Origin: an uncultured Pseudanabaenaceae cyanobacterium
Lineage (GTDB): Bacteria > Cyanobacteriota > Cyanobacteriia > PCC-9006 > JAAUQQ01
Assembly: GCA_937949725.1 (NCBI GenBank)
Contig: CALECT010000109.1
Location: forward strand, 1-60,578
Direction of reading: 5' to 3'
DNA: 60,578 nt
Every line of letters begins with the position of its first letter. Position 1 is the stretch's first letter. Both the position numbers and the translations under genes were made by a program. The notes under the pieces were generated by a model. The model was not told the origin of the DNA. It made no database searches and saw only the letters and a program-made list of their open reading frames with translations. Positions 51,677 through 60,578 of this stretch are shown here, piece by piece.

Positions 51677-52888
51677 TTATTGGGCGTTAACAATCACGTC
51701 ACTCGCATCCACCGCATCCACTTTGTTCTGGCGCTGTAGCACCTGTTGGAGCATTGCAGTGGCTTCTCCACGGGTCGTGGGTCTAGCTGCTTCAAGATCG
51801 GTTGTGCTGTTGGGGTTAATCACCAAGCCTTCTTGGATGGTTGCTGCAACCTGTCCCTTGGCCCAGTCTGGAATACCTTCGGTGTCATAGGCACTGAGGA
51901 TTGCATCAGGGTCAGCAGGGGCTGCCAAATCTAAGCCACTGGCTAGGGTGACAAAGACCTGCCAGCGAGGAATTTGCTCGCCGGGGCGGAAGGCTAGACC
52001 GCTATCGGTGGCATAGCCGCTCATAAAGCCTGCGCTGCTAGCCCCCGCAATGCCTTGGGCTGCCCAGAAGGTTTCTTCAATGTCAGCAAACTCGCCTGCT
52101 GCTGTGGCAGCATCGCCATTGGCTTGCTCAGCTTCGTTGATGAGTGCTGCGAATTCTGCGCGGGTAACAGGGGCGTCAATTTCGAAAGCTGCCGCTTCTT
52201 CACCTTCGCCATCGGGAGTGGGCAAGGCACCAAAGCGTTCCGCTTCGGTGAGGGACTGGGCAAAGGGAGCCACCCAAGAATCATCTGCGACTTCTGGGAC
52301 GCTAGTGTCGAGGGCTTCGGAGGCCACTGTCAGGGGAGCAGCCGCTTCGGGCTCAGGCGTTGGAATAGAAGCTTCTGTGGTGACAGCAGCATCAGGGGTT
52401 TCGACTGCGGCATCAGCTCCGGAAGCTGCACCGGCAGCGGCGATGGCACCGCCTGCGGCGGCGGCACCCAGCCCACCTTTGCTAGGTAGCAGACTTGCAT
52501 TGTTGCCTTTGTCACCAATGGCACTGCTAAGGCTGGAAGAAGGAGAGGATAGCTTGCCACCCGTTCCTGAAACTGCCACGGGAGCGACGTCTACATCTGC
52601 ATCTGCTTTGTCTTCGCCAGTGGGTGCGAGCGCAATGGCCTCACCATCACCCTCTGTTGAATCCACATCACCCACGAGACCCACATCGCCACGTCCTAGC
52701 AAGCCACCACCGCCATTGGCTGCTGTTTGGGGACGCAGGCTCCAGAAGAAAATGGTGCCAATGACGCCAAAGGCAACCAATATAGCAATCCACTCATCGG
52801 CTTCTAGAGATTTGCCTTTTGGTTTGGCTGCCGCTCTGGCTTCTTCATCTTCGCGGCGCTTGAGTTGATCTTCGGAGGAGTAAGTCAT
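51677..52888 (-). CDS. Membrane-anchored protein with SLH-like domains
   Basis: 403 residues, ATG at 52888. A charged cytosolic N-terminus precedes one membrane helix (EWIAILVAFGVIGTIFFWSL). A long Ala/Gly/Asp-rich linker follows (about 55-225). The C-terminal ~170 residues hold S-layer-homology-like modules: PVTRAEFAALINEAEQ with DIEETFWAAQGIAGASSAGF, FRPGEQIPRWQVFVTLASGL with DWAKGQVAATIQEGLV, and ARPTTRGEATAMLQQVLQRQ. SLH domains bind cell-wall polymers; this protein would sit in the inner membrane facing the wall. Monocistronic. Confidence 0.87.
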   Translation of the reverse strand: MTYSSEDQLKRREDEEARAAAKPKGKSLEADEWIAILVAFGVIGTIFFWSLRPQTAANGGGGLLGRGDVGLVGDVDSTEGDGEAIALAPTGEDKADADVDVAPVAVSGTGGKLSSPSSSLSSAIGDKGNNASLLPSKGGLGAAAAGGAIAAAGAASGADAAVETPDAAVTTEASIPTPEPEAAAPLTVASEALDTSVPEVADDSWVAPFAQSLTEAERFGALPTPDGEGEEAAAFEIDAPVTRAEFAALINEAEQANGDAATAAGEFADIEETFWAAQGIAGASSAGFMSGYATDSGLAFRPGEQIPRWQVFVTLASGLDLAAPADPDAILSAYDTEGIPDWAKGQVAATIQEGLVINPNSTTDLEAARPTTRGEATAMLQQVLQRQNKVDAVDASDVIVNAQ

Positions 52889-53175
52889 GGGAGCAGAGTT
52901 TCACTAAAGGGAATGTGTCAATCTTGAGCCAAGGCTCACTCGGGTTATGGCGTCGCGCTGAATGCGAGTAATCACTCAACCGCGAATAAAGCGATAGATT
53001 TTGGTTATACCAAGGTGAATTTACTGATTTTAGGCATAATAATCCCCTTGTGAAAGAGTCTCTAGGCTGTTTTCACAATCTGTGATTAGACTTATGCTTC
53101 TGTAGGGTCCCAAATAGCCCTGATCTCAGCATTTGACCTACATTTCCTGCCCAACCCCTAGGTTTGCAGGGCTGT

Positions 53176-53949
53176 TTATCGGAGCTGAAGTGTTTCATCC
53201 ACGATCGCTGTATCGCCTTCACGAACCAACAGCTGGACTTTTCCGTCGCCAGCATTTTCTGTTATTTGAGAGATGAGGGCGTAGCTGAAATTGCCGTTGC
53301 GCCAGCCCGTGACACATTGGCCATCGCGGCAGGTGGTGGTGCCGCCCATGAGCTCTAGGCAGTTGCCATTTGCATCACAGCCACGATAGTGAGAGTCTCC
53401 GGTGCCGTTTACGCCTGACCAAGAGTCACTGTTGCTGATGGTGACGGTCCAGTTGGAATTTTGATAGGTGGTGCTATTGGGCGGAGTGGTTGAACTTGGT
53501 GTTGTTTGCTGGGAGTTCGCGAGCTGGAGCTGTGTCACTAGTGTGACTTCTTTGGTCTTGCCGCAAGGCTCGTTGCTTTGGCAGTCGTTGATGTTGCTCA
53601 GCTCGTAGGTAATCTGAACGGTTTGGTTGAGGTATTGCTCGGTGCAGATGTCAAAGCTGCCGCCAATGTCGAAGGTTTGGTTGTGGCTGTCGGTGAAGCT
53701 GAGGTAGCACTGGAGGTCGCCTTGTTCAATGCGGGTGAGCTTGGCGATCGCGGGGAGCTTTGTTTGTACAGCGATGGATGTTTGGAAGTTGGCGATCGCG
53801 GTTCCTATGCTTGGAGAGCTATAGGTGTTGGCTTCGGGAGCGATTGGTTGAGCGGTCGATAAATCGCTAGGTTCGATTGCTGGCTGACAGCCAACAGTTA
53901 GCAAGGCTCCGCCAATTAGCAAAGTGATGGAAAGGAAATGCTGTCTCAT
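53176..53949 (-). CDS. Predicted lipoprotein of unknown function
   Basis: 257 residues, ATG at 53949. The signal MRQHFLSITLLIGGALLTVGC ends in a lipobox with Cys21. The mature part has paired cysteines (LQCYLSF, DICTEQYLN, NDCQSNEPCGKTKE, GCDANGNCLEL, TTCRDGQC), suggesting disulfides outside the cytoplasm, and a Ser/Thr/Gln/Pro linker near 150-170. No family recognised. It is 27 bases downstream of the Uma2 gene. Confidence 0.82.
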   Translation of the reverse strand: MRQHFLSITLLIGGALLTVGCQPAIEPSDLSTAQPIAPEANTYSSPSIGTAIANFQTSIAVQTKLPAIAKLTRIEQGDLQCYLSFTDSHNQTFDIGGSFDICTEQYLNQTVQITYELSNINDCQSNEPCGKTKEVTLVTQLQLANSQQTTPSSTTPPNSTTYQNSNWTVTISNSDSWSGVNGTGDSHYRGCDANGNCLELMGGTTTCRDGQCVTGWRNGNFSYALISQITENAGDGKVQLLVREGDTAIVDETLQLR

Positions 53950-53976
53950 CGGTGGCTCCTCCAGTTACTTTGCTCA

Positions 53977-54588
53977 TTACCAAATCAAGCTCAGGCGCAG
54001 CATAAAGCCGGGCAACACCGATTCTCCATCAATTGAGGTCGGATTTTCTAAGCATTCAACTGATTTTCCTGGTCGATAAAGATAGGCTCGACGGTGTTTA
54101 CGATCTAGTAACCAGCCCAATCGTGCGCCGTTATCCAAGTATTCCTGCATTTTGTCTTGCAAGGGCTCTAGAGCATCTGACTCTGAGCGCAGTTCGAGTA
54201 CAAAGTCTGGGCAAATGGGAGCAAATTTCCGCCGTTGCTCTGCGGGGATTGCTTCCCAGCGATCGCGCTTGATCCAAGCTGCATCAGGAGACCGGATTGC
54301 TCCATTGGGCAAGGTAAAGCCTGTGCTGGAATCGAAGCCTTGCCCGGTTCCATCTTGTCTTGCCCAAATGCCCAGCTCTACGATCAGGTCGAAGTTGTAG
54401 CCCCCTGTTTCTGAGCCTGTGGGCGACATGATAATCAGCTCTCCCGCTGCGGTGCGTTCAAATTGCCAGTCTTGGTTGAGCTGGCAGAAATCAAAAAATT
54501 GTTCGTCGTTGAATGTCAACAGCGGGTTGAACTGGAGCACGATTGGCCAGGAGGGAGTCTGGGGCTGAGCTAGCGCTGAAGTAACCAT
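53977..54588 (-). CDS. Uma2 family (DUF820) putative nuclease
   Basis: 203 residues, ATG at 54588 preceded by AAGGAG. The family signature is present: FERTAAGELIIMSPTGSETG, SPDAAWIKRDRW, and PDFVLELRSESD with the PD-(D/E)xK-type Glu, then MQEYLDNGARLGWLLDRKHR. Uma2 proteins are abundant in cyanobacteria, have a nuclease-like fold and no proven activity that I know of. Normal length. Confidence 0.92.
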   Translation of the reverse strand: MVTSALAQPQTPSWPIVLQFNPLLTFNDEQFFDFCQLNQDWQFERTAAGELIIMSPTGSETGGYNFDLIVELGIWARQDGTGQGFDSSTGFTLPNGAIRSPDAAWIKRDRWEAIPAEQRRKFAPICPDFVLELRSESDALEPLQDKMQEYLDNGARLGWLLDRKHRRAYLYRPGKSVECLENPTSIDGESVLPGFMLRLSLIW

Positions 54589-54673
54589 GGGTTGCTCCTT
54601 CGAAGTTCCTTGATCATAACAACCCTGTTGGAGTCAGTGAAACGTTACAGCTCCACTCCAGCTAGGTAAGGAT

Positions 54674-56434
54674 TTACATTCGGTCGAGTACTTCGATACC
54701 AAGAAGGGAGAGTCCCAGTTGAAGCGATCGCGCCGTCAAGTCACACAACACCAACCTTGAAGTTCGCTGGGGCTCCTCCGCCTTCAGCACCGAGCATTGC
54801 TCATAGAACTGGTTGAACTTCTGGCTCAGCTCAAACAAATACTGACAGAGGCGATTGGGCAGTAGCTCCTGCTCCACCGCATCCAAGATCTCGTCCAATT
54901 GCAGGATGTGCTTCGCTAGGGCCAATTCTGTCTCTTCGGAAATGGACAATGCCACATCCTGACCTGCTAAAGCCTCGAAATCAATCCCGCCCTTGCGGCT
55001 AATACTGCGCACCCGCGCATAGGCGTAAAGCATGTAGGGCGCAGTGTTGCCCTGGAGCGCCAGCATTTTGTCGAAGCTGAAGATGTAGTTGCTGGTGCGG
55101 TTCTGGCTGAGGTCAGCGTACTTGACTGCGCCGAGGCCCACCTTCTGAGCCACGCTGCTAACAAACTCTTCGGTCTCATCGCGCTCGTCATCAGCGATAC
55201 GCTGCTCAATGTCCTTGCGAGCCCGGACCACGGCTTCATCTAGTAGATCCTTAAGGCGCACCGTTTCGCCGGAGCGGGTCTTGAATTTCTTACCATCCTC
55301 GCCCTGCACCACGCCAAAGGGCACATGCTCTAGGCTCACGTCCTCGGGAATCCAGCCTGCGCGACCCGCCACCTGGAATACCTGGGCGAAGTGATTGGCC
55401 TGACCGGCATCGGTGATATAGATGATGCGCTTGGCTCCGTCTTCCCTGGTGCGGTAGCGGATGGCAGCTAAGTCAGTCGTGGCGTAGTTGAAGCCGTCGT
55501 TAGATTTTTGGACGATGAGGGGTTGGCGATCGCCCTCCTTATTCTTAAACCCTTCCAAGAAAACGACCTGTGCGCCATCGCTTTCTTCAAGTAGCCCTTT
55601 CTCAGTCAAGCCCTCAACGACATTGCCAAGATAGGGGTTATAAAATGACTCTCCACGCTCTTCCAGTTCAATATCCAGCAGGCCATAAATTTCCTGAAAT
55701 GCCTTGCGGGACTGCTCACAGAGCACGCCCCAAGCCTTAAGTGAATCCGCATCGCCGGACTGCAAGCCCACTACGGCTTGGCGCGAGGTTTCCTTAAAAT
55801 CCTCATCTTCATCAAAGCGTTTCTTGGCTTCCTTATAGAACGCCACCAAATCGCCAATATCCACCGATTCAGAATCCGTCAGTGCTTCAGGGCAAACCTT
55901 CTTGAGGTGGGTGATCAACATGCCAAACTGTGTGCCCCAATCCCCCACATGGTTGAGCCGCAGCACGTCATGGCCTTGGAAACTCAGCACCCGAGAAATC
56001 GAATCGCCAATGATGGTGGAACGCAAATGTCCCACGTGCATTTCCTTGGCGATGTTGGGGCTGGAGAAATCGACGATGATCTTTTGGGGTGTGGCAGAAG
56101 GTTCGATGCCGAGGCGATCGCTGCTTTGAATTGCCTTGAGCTGCCCTTCTATATAACTAGGCTTGAGTTTTAGGTTAATGAAGCCAGGGCCCGCGATCGC
56201 TGGATCCTCGCACAGCGCCGAGACATCTAGACTTTCAACAATCTTTTCCGCAATCGACCGAGGCTTATCCTTCAGCTTCTTCGCTAGAGACATGGCCACA
56301 TTAGCCTGGAAGTCTCCAAACTTGGGATTACTCGACGGTACGAGGATTGGATCCGTCCCAGCTAGGTCTTCACCAAAGGCTTTGACCAAGGCGGTCTCGA
56401 AGCTGGACTTGAGCTGGGCGATCGTCGATTTCAT
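54674..56434 (-). CDS. argS: Arginyl-tRNA synthetase
   Basis: 586 residues from the ATG at 56434; the frame runs 69 bases further upstream but the family N-terminus starts at [16 protein letters not shown]. Add-domain at 1-110, HIGH motif as HVGH in [14 protein letters not shown] near 132, catalytic core with [27 protein letters not shown] and [20 protein letters not shown], and the anticodon-binding helices ending [12 protein letters not shown]. It charges tRNA-Arg. Single gene, with the usual weak KMSKS equivalent. Confidence 0.97.
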   Translation of the reverse strand: MKSTIAQLKSSFETALVKAFGEDLAGTDPILVPSSNPKFGDFQANVAMSLAKKLKDKPRSIAEKIVESLDVSALCEDPAIAGPGFINLKLKPSYIEGQLKAIQSSDRLGIEPSATPQKIIVDFSSPNIAKEMHVGHLRSTIIGDSISRVLSFQGHDVLRLNHVGDWGTQFGMLITHLKKVCPEALTDSESVDIGDLVAFYKEAKKRFDEDEDFKETSRQAVVGLQSGDADSLKAWGVLCEQSRKAFQEIYGLLDIELEERGESFYNPYLGNVVEGLTEKGLLEESDGAQVVFLEGFKNKEGDRQPLIVQKSNDGFNYATTDLAAIRYRTREDGAKRIIYITDAGQANHFAQVFQVAGRAGWIPEDVSLEHVPFGVVQGEDGKKFKTRSGETVRLKDLLDEAVVRARKDIEQRIADDERDETEEFVSSVAQKVGLGAVKYADLSQNRTSNYIFSFDKMLALQGNTAPYMLYAYARVRSISRKGGIDFEALAGQDVALSISEETELALAKHILQLDEILDAVEQELLPNRLCQYLFELSQKFNQFYEQCSVLKAEEPQRTSRLVLCDLTARSLQLGLSLLGIEVLDRM

Positions 56435-57215
56435 GGAGGCTTCTGTGGAACTGGGATAAGCGCTTAAGAATATTATCTGGATTCGTTCTCCCAGACAGGA
56501 CAATTAAGTGAGATCGAGTGTTATTTGCTACTTGTCGGCCTCTCGGGGAAATCAGTACGCGCTTGCCAGCTTGAGCGATCTCCTCTTTGTTGATGGCGAA
56601 GTTGGATGTTTGTTGAGTCTTGGCTTAGAACTGCGATCGCAGCTCCTCAAAATTTGTGCTTTGCAGATGCGGCTGGATGGGCTGTAGTATCCAATCCACT
56701 TCCTCGCCCATGGCATCTCCAAGATCGACCCAAAATGCCAGTCCTGCTTCTGAGCGGCATTCTGCTTAAATATTTCAGACTCGCAAATCTCAAGAAGAGC
56801 CCTGCTCAAAGTCGCTATTGTTTGGTGCTTGCGTTTGTTAAACGCTTCTGTGGGGCTTCATGCTCGTAGACATAATCAGGAGCTAGGAGCTGGCTGCATC
56901 TTCTGGACAGAGCCGCCAATAACGCCCTTGCACGTCCTCGATTATCAAATTGCCGAAGTCATTCTCACCAACGATTGCTCGTGGTTCAATTCCAACCCAC
57001 TCCTAAGATTCGGTGATGACTTGCACCATGTTTCTGTTGGTCGTTGTTACTGCTGTTGCTTGGATTGACCCGTAGGAAAGCAGGATACTTGGAAAGTTCG
57101 GGGGAGTCCTCAACTATTAAGGGTGCCCCTTAAGCTGAAATCTCTTCTACGTCTGTCCTAGAGCCTGATTCTAGCTTCCGTGCTTGGGGGTAGTTGTGCT
57201 TCCTAAATTGGGGGC
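56435..57215. other. Intergenic region with an immunity-gene relic
   Basis: 781 bases between divergent argS and the RNA ligase gene. Most short frames look meaningless; 56883-57029 (minus) holds a degraded coding fragment listed separately. A HIP1 octamer lies near 56635. Confidence 0.5.
56883..57029 (-). pseudogene. Relic of a DUF1851 (Tdi1-like immunity) gene
   Basis: Reading from an ATG at 57029, the frame gives MVQVITES, a TAG (57005-57003), then EWVGIEPRAIVGENDFGNLI and IEDVQGRYWRLCPEDAASS before a second stop at 56883. FGNLIIEDVQGRYWRLCPED resembles what I remember of the DUF1851/T6SS immunity Tdi1-type motif. The flanks do not continue the family. Short and uncertain. Confidence 0.4.
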
Positions 57216-58319
57216 ATGAACAGCAAAGAACTTCTCCTCCAAGCCTTTCTGCGCCAGCACGGCCTCGACACTCTGTGCCAGCGCTATCAGATCAAAACCA
57301 ACCGCCACAGCAAATTCCCAAATCTGGTCTGCTTCAAATACTCCCAGCGCGAATCTCCCCTGGCAGAACCGCTGGTGCAGCAATGCCGAGGCATCATTCT
57401 TGACGAGGCGCAGGATTGGGCGATCGCCTCCTACCCCTACGACAAATTCTTCAACTACGGCGAGCCTAACGCCGCCACCATCGACTGGTCCAGCGCCCGC
57501 GTTTACGACAAACTCGACGGCTCCCTAATGACCCTCTACTTCCATGCAGGTCAGTGGCGAGTTCAGTCCAGTGGCACGCCGGATGCCAGTGGTGATGTTG
57601 GTGGCTTTGGCTTCAGCTTTCAAACCTTGTTCTGGCAAGTCTGGAACGAGCTAGGCTACTGCTTGCCGAACGCAGCTCTACCTGAAGTTGCTGCTCAGGA
57701 CTACTGCTTTTGTTTTGAGCTGATGACCCCCTACAACCGAGTCGTCGTTAGGCATCAAGAAAATCAGCTTGTTCTCCACGGCGTTCGCAACCGCATCACC
57801 CACCAAGAAGCAGACCCGAACCTCTGGGCAGATCGCTACGGCTGGAGCGGCGTCAACACCGTGAAGTTGAACAACTGGAACGACATTCTCGCAACGGCCC
57901 AAACCCTCGATCCCCAAGCTGCTGAAGGCTACATTGTTTGTGATGCAGCGTTTCGCCGAGTCAAAGTGAAATCGCCTCAGTACGTCGCCCTCAGCCATCT
58001 ACGCGATTCATTTACGCCGCGCCGTTTGATGGAAGTGGTGGTGCAAAACGAGGGGGACGAGTTCCTCACCTATTTCCCGGAATGGCGGGAGCAGTACGAG
58101 CGCATTCAAGCGACGTATCGCGAGCTGATTCAAGCGATTGAAGCCGATTTCCAATCTCACCGAGATATCCCGAGCCAGAAAGACTTTGCTGGGATGGTGC
58201 GATCGCTTCCCTACTCCGGTATCCTCTTCGCCCTTCGCTCCGGCAAAGTTCCCTCAGCAACTGCTGCCCTCCAAGCCCTCAATCCCAAAAAGCTAGAACA
58301 GCTTCTGCTCACTGCCTAA
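57216..58319 (+). CDS. T4 Rnl1-like RNA ligase
   Basis: 367 residues, ATG at 57216. Nucleotidyltransferase motif I is YDKLDGSL with the adenylated Lys at position 99, the same number as in T4 Rnl1. Upstream CRGIILDEAQDWAIASYPYDKFFNYGE mirrors Rnl1. Motif IIIa/IV is FCFELMTPYNRVVV and EGYIVCD, and motif V is RVKVKSPQYV. The C-terminal ~100 residues are a helical extension. It joins 3'-OH and 5'-phosphate RNA ends. The partner kinase-phosphatase gene follows after 32 bases, so the two form an RNA repair operon. Confidence 0.9.
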   Translation: MNSKELLLQAFLRQHGLDTLCQRYQIKTNRHSKFPNLVCFKYSQRESPLAEPLVQQCRGIILDEAQDWAIASYPYDKFFNYGEPNAATIDWSSARVYDKLDGSLMTLYFHAGQWRVQSSGTPDASGDVGGFGFSFQTLFWQVWNELGYCLPNAALPEVAAQDYCFCFELMTPYNRVVVRHQENQLVLHGVRNRITHQEADPNLWADRYGWSGVNTVKLNNWNDILATAQTLDPQAAEGYIVCDAAFRRVKVKSPQYVALSHLRDSFTPRRLMEVVVQNEGDEFLTYFPEWREQYERIQATYRELIQAIEADFQSHRDIPSQKDFAGMVRSLPYSGILFALRSGKVPSATAALQALNPKKLEQLLLTA

Positions 58320-58351
58320 ACCTCAATCAACCCATACCAACAACAAGCACC

Positions 58352-59203
58352 ATGAAAAAAGTCATCATCCTACGCGGCCTCCCTGCCTCCGGAAAATCCT
58401 CCTATGCCACCGACCTACTTAAGCGCAAAAAAGGTCAGTGGGTCCGAGTCAACAAAGACCTGCTGCGAGAAATGGCCCACGCCTCAGAACACTCCCGTAG
58501 CCACGAAAAATTTATCCTCCAGCTGCGTGACCACATCATTCTGCAGGCATTGGAAAACGGCAAGCATGTCATCGTCGATGACACCAACCTCAATCCCATC
58601 CATATCGAACGCATCACCGAGTTGGTTAAAGGTCAAGCCCAAGTGGAAGTCAACGACAGCTTTCTGCAAGTGCCCATCGAAGACTGCATCCGTCGCGATC
58701 TACAGCGGCCTCGTTCTGTCGGCGAAGCCGTTATCCGTCGCATGTACAACCAATATTTGCGCGCCACCACTCAGCCCCCGCAGTACAACCCCGAGCTGCC
58801 CGACGCCATCATTGTTGATATGGATGGGACACTGGCATTGATGGGCGATCGCAGCCCCTTCGATGTCCAAAAATGTGACCAGGACTTGCCCAATCCACCT
58901 GTTCTAGAAACCGTCAAGCGTTGGCAAGCTGATACTCCGATCATCGTCGTCTCCGGTCGGACCGATGATGGCTATGACAAAACTGCTGCCTGGTTGAAGC
59001 AGCATGGCGTGGAATACAAAGCCCTCCATCTGCGCAAGTTTGGTGACCAGCGCAAGGATGCGATCGTCAAAACCGAAATCTACCAGGAGCACATAGCGGA
59101 TTCCTACAACATCCGATTTGTTCTCGACGATCGCCAGCAAGTCGTAGACATGTGGCGGGGATTGGGGCTGACCGTCTTCCAAGTGGCGGAAGGTCAATTC
59201 TGA
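58352..59203 (+). CDS. T4 Pnkp-like polynucleotide kinase/3'-phosphatase
   Basis: 283 residues, ATG at 58352. The N-terminal 5'-kinase has the P-loop GLPASGKSS (K15, S16, as in T4 Pnkp) and VNKDLLRE with D36 and R39 at the catalytic positions. The C-terminal HAD phosphatase starts VDMDGTLAL with D156 and D158, then VVSGRTDDGYDKTAAWL and FVLDDRQQVVDMW. Together these heal 2',3'-cyclic-phosphate and 5'-OH ends so the ligase can seal them. Second gene of the repair operon; ends 42 bases before convergent nadC. Confidence 0.93.
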   Translation: MKKVIILRGLPASGKSSYATDLLKRKKGQWVRVNKDLLREMAHASEHSRSHEKFILQLRDHIILQALENGKHVIVDDTNLNPIHIERITELVKGQAQVEVNDSFLQVPIEDCIRRDLQRPRSVGEAVIRRMYNQYLRATTQPPQYNPELPDAIIVDMDGTLALMGDRSPFDVQKCDQDLPNPPVLETVKRWQADTPIIVVSGRTDDGYDKTAAWLKQHGVEYKALHLRKFGDQRKDAIVKTEIYQEHIADSYNIRFVLDDRQQVVDMWRGLGLTVFQVAEGQF

Positions 59204-59245
59204 AGCTGCCTCAGATTCTTCGCCAAAGCCAGCTCCAACATCCAG

Positions 59246-60103
59246 CTACGACTGAATCCGCATACTGATATCCAGCCAAGGCGATCGCGTAATCGGCGCA
59301 CTTGTAGAGATATAGTCCACCCCCGTCTCCGCCACCGCCCGAATCGTCTCCAACGTAATATTGCCCGACGCCTCAATCTTGATGCGTGGATTTTCGCTTC
59401 GGATCAGTGAGATCGCCTCCCGCATCAGCTCCGGCGACATATTGTCCAACATGATGATGTCGGCACCATGGGCTGCCGCTTGGCTCACCTCATCCAAATT
59501 TTCGGTTTCTACTTCTATAGATAAGGGATAAGGCATCGTGACGCGGACTGACGCGATCGCCTTCTCTATCCCCCCAGCTGCCGCAATGTGATTCTCCTTA
59601 ATCATCACTGCATCATCCAACCCCATCCGGTGGTTCATCGCCCCCCCGGCTTGAGTCGCATACTTCTCCAAAATTCTCAGCCCCGGCGTCGTCTTCCGCG
59701 TATCCACCAGCTGAGCCGGTAAATCTGCAATCCGCTCAGCATAGGCCCGAGTCGCCGTGGCAATTCCACTCAGTGGCATCGCGATGTTCAGTGCGACTCG
59801 CTCGCCGGTTAAGAGTGCCGACAGGGGGCCATCTATATATAAGAGTTGCTGACCGACCTGGCAGGTCTCCCCGTCTGGAACCTGAATCTCAACCTTGACT
59901 GTGTCGTCTAGCAGTTCAAACACCCGTTTTGCCATGGGTAAGCCTGCGATGACACCGGCCTCTTTCGCGACCCAGGTTGCCGTGCCAGCGCGATCGCCTT
60001 GGGAGAGGATGCCGGTTGTTGTGCGATCGCCTCGCCCAATATCCTCCTTCAACCAATCAACCAACATCGAATCCAGCACAATCTTCGAAGGCAGCATGGG
60101 CAC
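59246..60103 (-). CDS. nadC: Nicotinate-nucleotide pyrophosphorylase (quinolinate phosphoribosyltransferase)
   Basis: 285 residues from a GTG at 60103, preferred because AGAGGA lies about nine bases upstream; an ATG at 60097 is the alternative. It converts quinolinate and PRPP to nicotinate mononucleotide in NAD synthesis. Motifs: EDIGRGDRTT, RVALNIAMPLSGIAT, DTRKTTPGLRILEKYA, GGAMNHRMGLDDAVMIKENH, EVETENLDEV and IMLDNMSP. Complete. Confidence 0.96.
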   Translation of the reverse strand: MPMLPSKIVLDSMLVDWLKEDIGRGDRTTTGILSQGDRAGTATWVAKEAGVIAGLPMAKRVFELLDDTVKVEIQVPDGETCQVGQQLLYIDGPLSALLTGERVALNIAMPLSGIATATRAYAERIADLPAQLVDTRKTTPGLRILEKYATQAGGAMNHRMGLDDAVMIKENHIAAAGGIEKAIASVRVTMPYPLSIEVETENLDEVSQAAAHGADIIMLDNMSPELMREAISLIRSENPRIKIEASGNITLETIRAVAETGVDYISTSAPITRSPWLDISMRIQS

Positions 60104-60255
60104 GAGCGTCTTTCCTCTCAGGTCTCAGATCTTCAATTTAGGCTTTGTTTCGGAGAAAGATTCAAAACACAATCTTCCTTAACAGGCCCCAAAGCCCTCC
60201 CAGAAGCACTTTTGAGGATTAAAAACAGCTCTTCAAAACTTCTTTAGATTTTTTG

Positions 60256-60285
60256 TTGACACGAATCCCCAATCGAAGTTACTTT
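60256..60285 (+). promoter_or_regulatory. Candidate rrn promoter P1
   Basis: Consensus -35 TTGACA at 60256-60261, 18 bases, then TACTTT as the -10 box. Confidence 0.55.
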
Positions 60286-60408
60286 AGTAAAGCGCCAAAC
60301 GGAGTTCGCCTCCGGCCTTGGTCGCCAGAACCTAGACAGAGCAATAGATTGAAAGCTTAAAGCCAAAGTTCTCGTCAAAGAACTAAGCTTAGCTGATGTC
60401 AGCATTTG

Positions 60409-60437
60409 TTGACAGAACTAAGTTTTTTCGGATACGA
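60409..60437 (+). promoter_or_regulatory. Candidate rrn promoter P2
   Basis: Consensus -35 TTGACA at 60409-60414, then GATACG after 16 or ATACGA after 17 bases as a -10 box. It is about 100 bases before the 16S start. Confidence 0.5.
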
Positions 60438-60542
60438 AAATCGGATTGAAGAGATCCGGCTAGGAAGCACCATTCACTTGTCAGTTTCACGATTGACTAG
60501 TGTGATTGATGTTTTCTTTCTATTAGCCTCTTAATTGAGGTC

Positions 60543-60578
<36 letters not shown>

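Noticed and set aside
52050..52868. Long plus-strand frame of 272 codons, Ala/Ser/Pro-rich
   Set aside because: Antisense image of the Ala/Gly-rich SLH-protein linker.

Overview
The window comes from a cyanobacterium. The evidence is: frequent GCGATCGC (HIP1) octamers, a candidate cyanobacteriochrome GAF domain, an ethylene-receptor-like kinase, PatA-type response regulators, a Pix/Tax-type chemotaxis operon, and cyanobacterial hypothetical families such as DUF1400 and DUF1361. No tRNA gene or CRISPR array was recognised. The right edge enters the 5' end of a 16S rRNA gene, so the window ends at an rrn operon.

Layout. (a) 1-5.3 kb is an accessory patch: the end of an ISAzo13-type element that appears to cut an ankyrin-repeat gene, a MITE-like repeat, and a 1152-residue protein with TIR, seven WD40 repeats, a Roc-like GTPase, a C4 zinc motif and DUF4365. 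That last gene looks like an undescribed defence or signalling ATP/GTPase-type protein. I saw no HIP1 octamer across roughly 4.3 kb around it. (b) 5.3-18.7 kb holds c-di-GMP enzymes (a GGDEF-EAL protein and an EIIC-EAL gene split by one in-frame TAG), a winged-helix protein, a BI-1 membrane protein, a DUF1400 hydrolase, msrB, a lipoprotein and a dynamin-like GTPase. (c) 18.8-30.2 kb is a sensory and regulatory cluster. It encodes an ETR1-like histidine kinase, a REC-winged helix-Hpt-REC regulator, a candidate cyanobacteriochrome kinase, a single-domain receiver and several small proteins. Six copies of one direct-repeat motif (TGTGA-N6-TGTGA) lie here, each placed like an activator site just upstream of a -10 box. 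Two of them drive what look like paralogous ~180-nt small RNA genes ending in strong intrinsic terminators. (d) 30.2-37.4 kb is mixed housekeeping: pentapeptide-repeat protein, a three-module unknown, SRAP/YedK, an adenosine deaminase-like enzyme, a LOG-family protein, a candidate structured RNA and DUF1361. (e) 37.6-50.4 kb is a chemotaxis/phototaxis operon on the minus strand (PatA-type RR, PilH-like RR, CheW, MCP, CheA-REC hybrid, CheW-like), plus an upstream PatA-type paralogue with a dead receiver. A cluster of DnaA-box-like 9-mers lies between cheW and mcp. (f) 50.9-60.6 kb holds SRPBCC, SLH-like, lipoprotein, Uma2, argS, an immunity-gene relic, a T4-like RNA repair pair (Rnl1-type ligase and Pnkp kinase-phosphatase), nadC and the rrn leader.

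The most notable items are the TIR-WD40-Roc-DUF4365 protein, the direct-repeat regulon with its twin small RNAs beside light/ethylene-type sensors, and the RNA repair pair. A MITE family with 15-bp inverted ends and 5-bp target duplications is present twice. All assignments come from reading the sequence; no database search was run.
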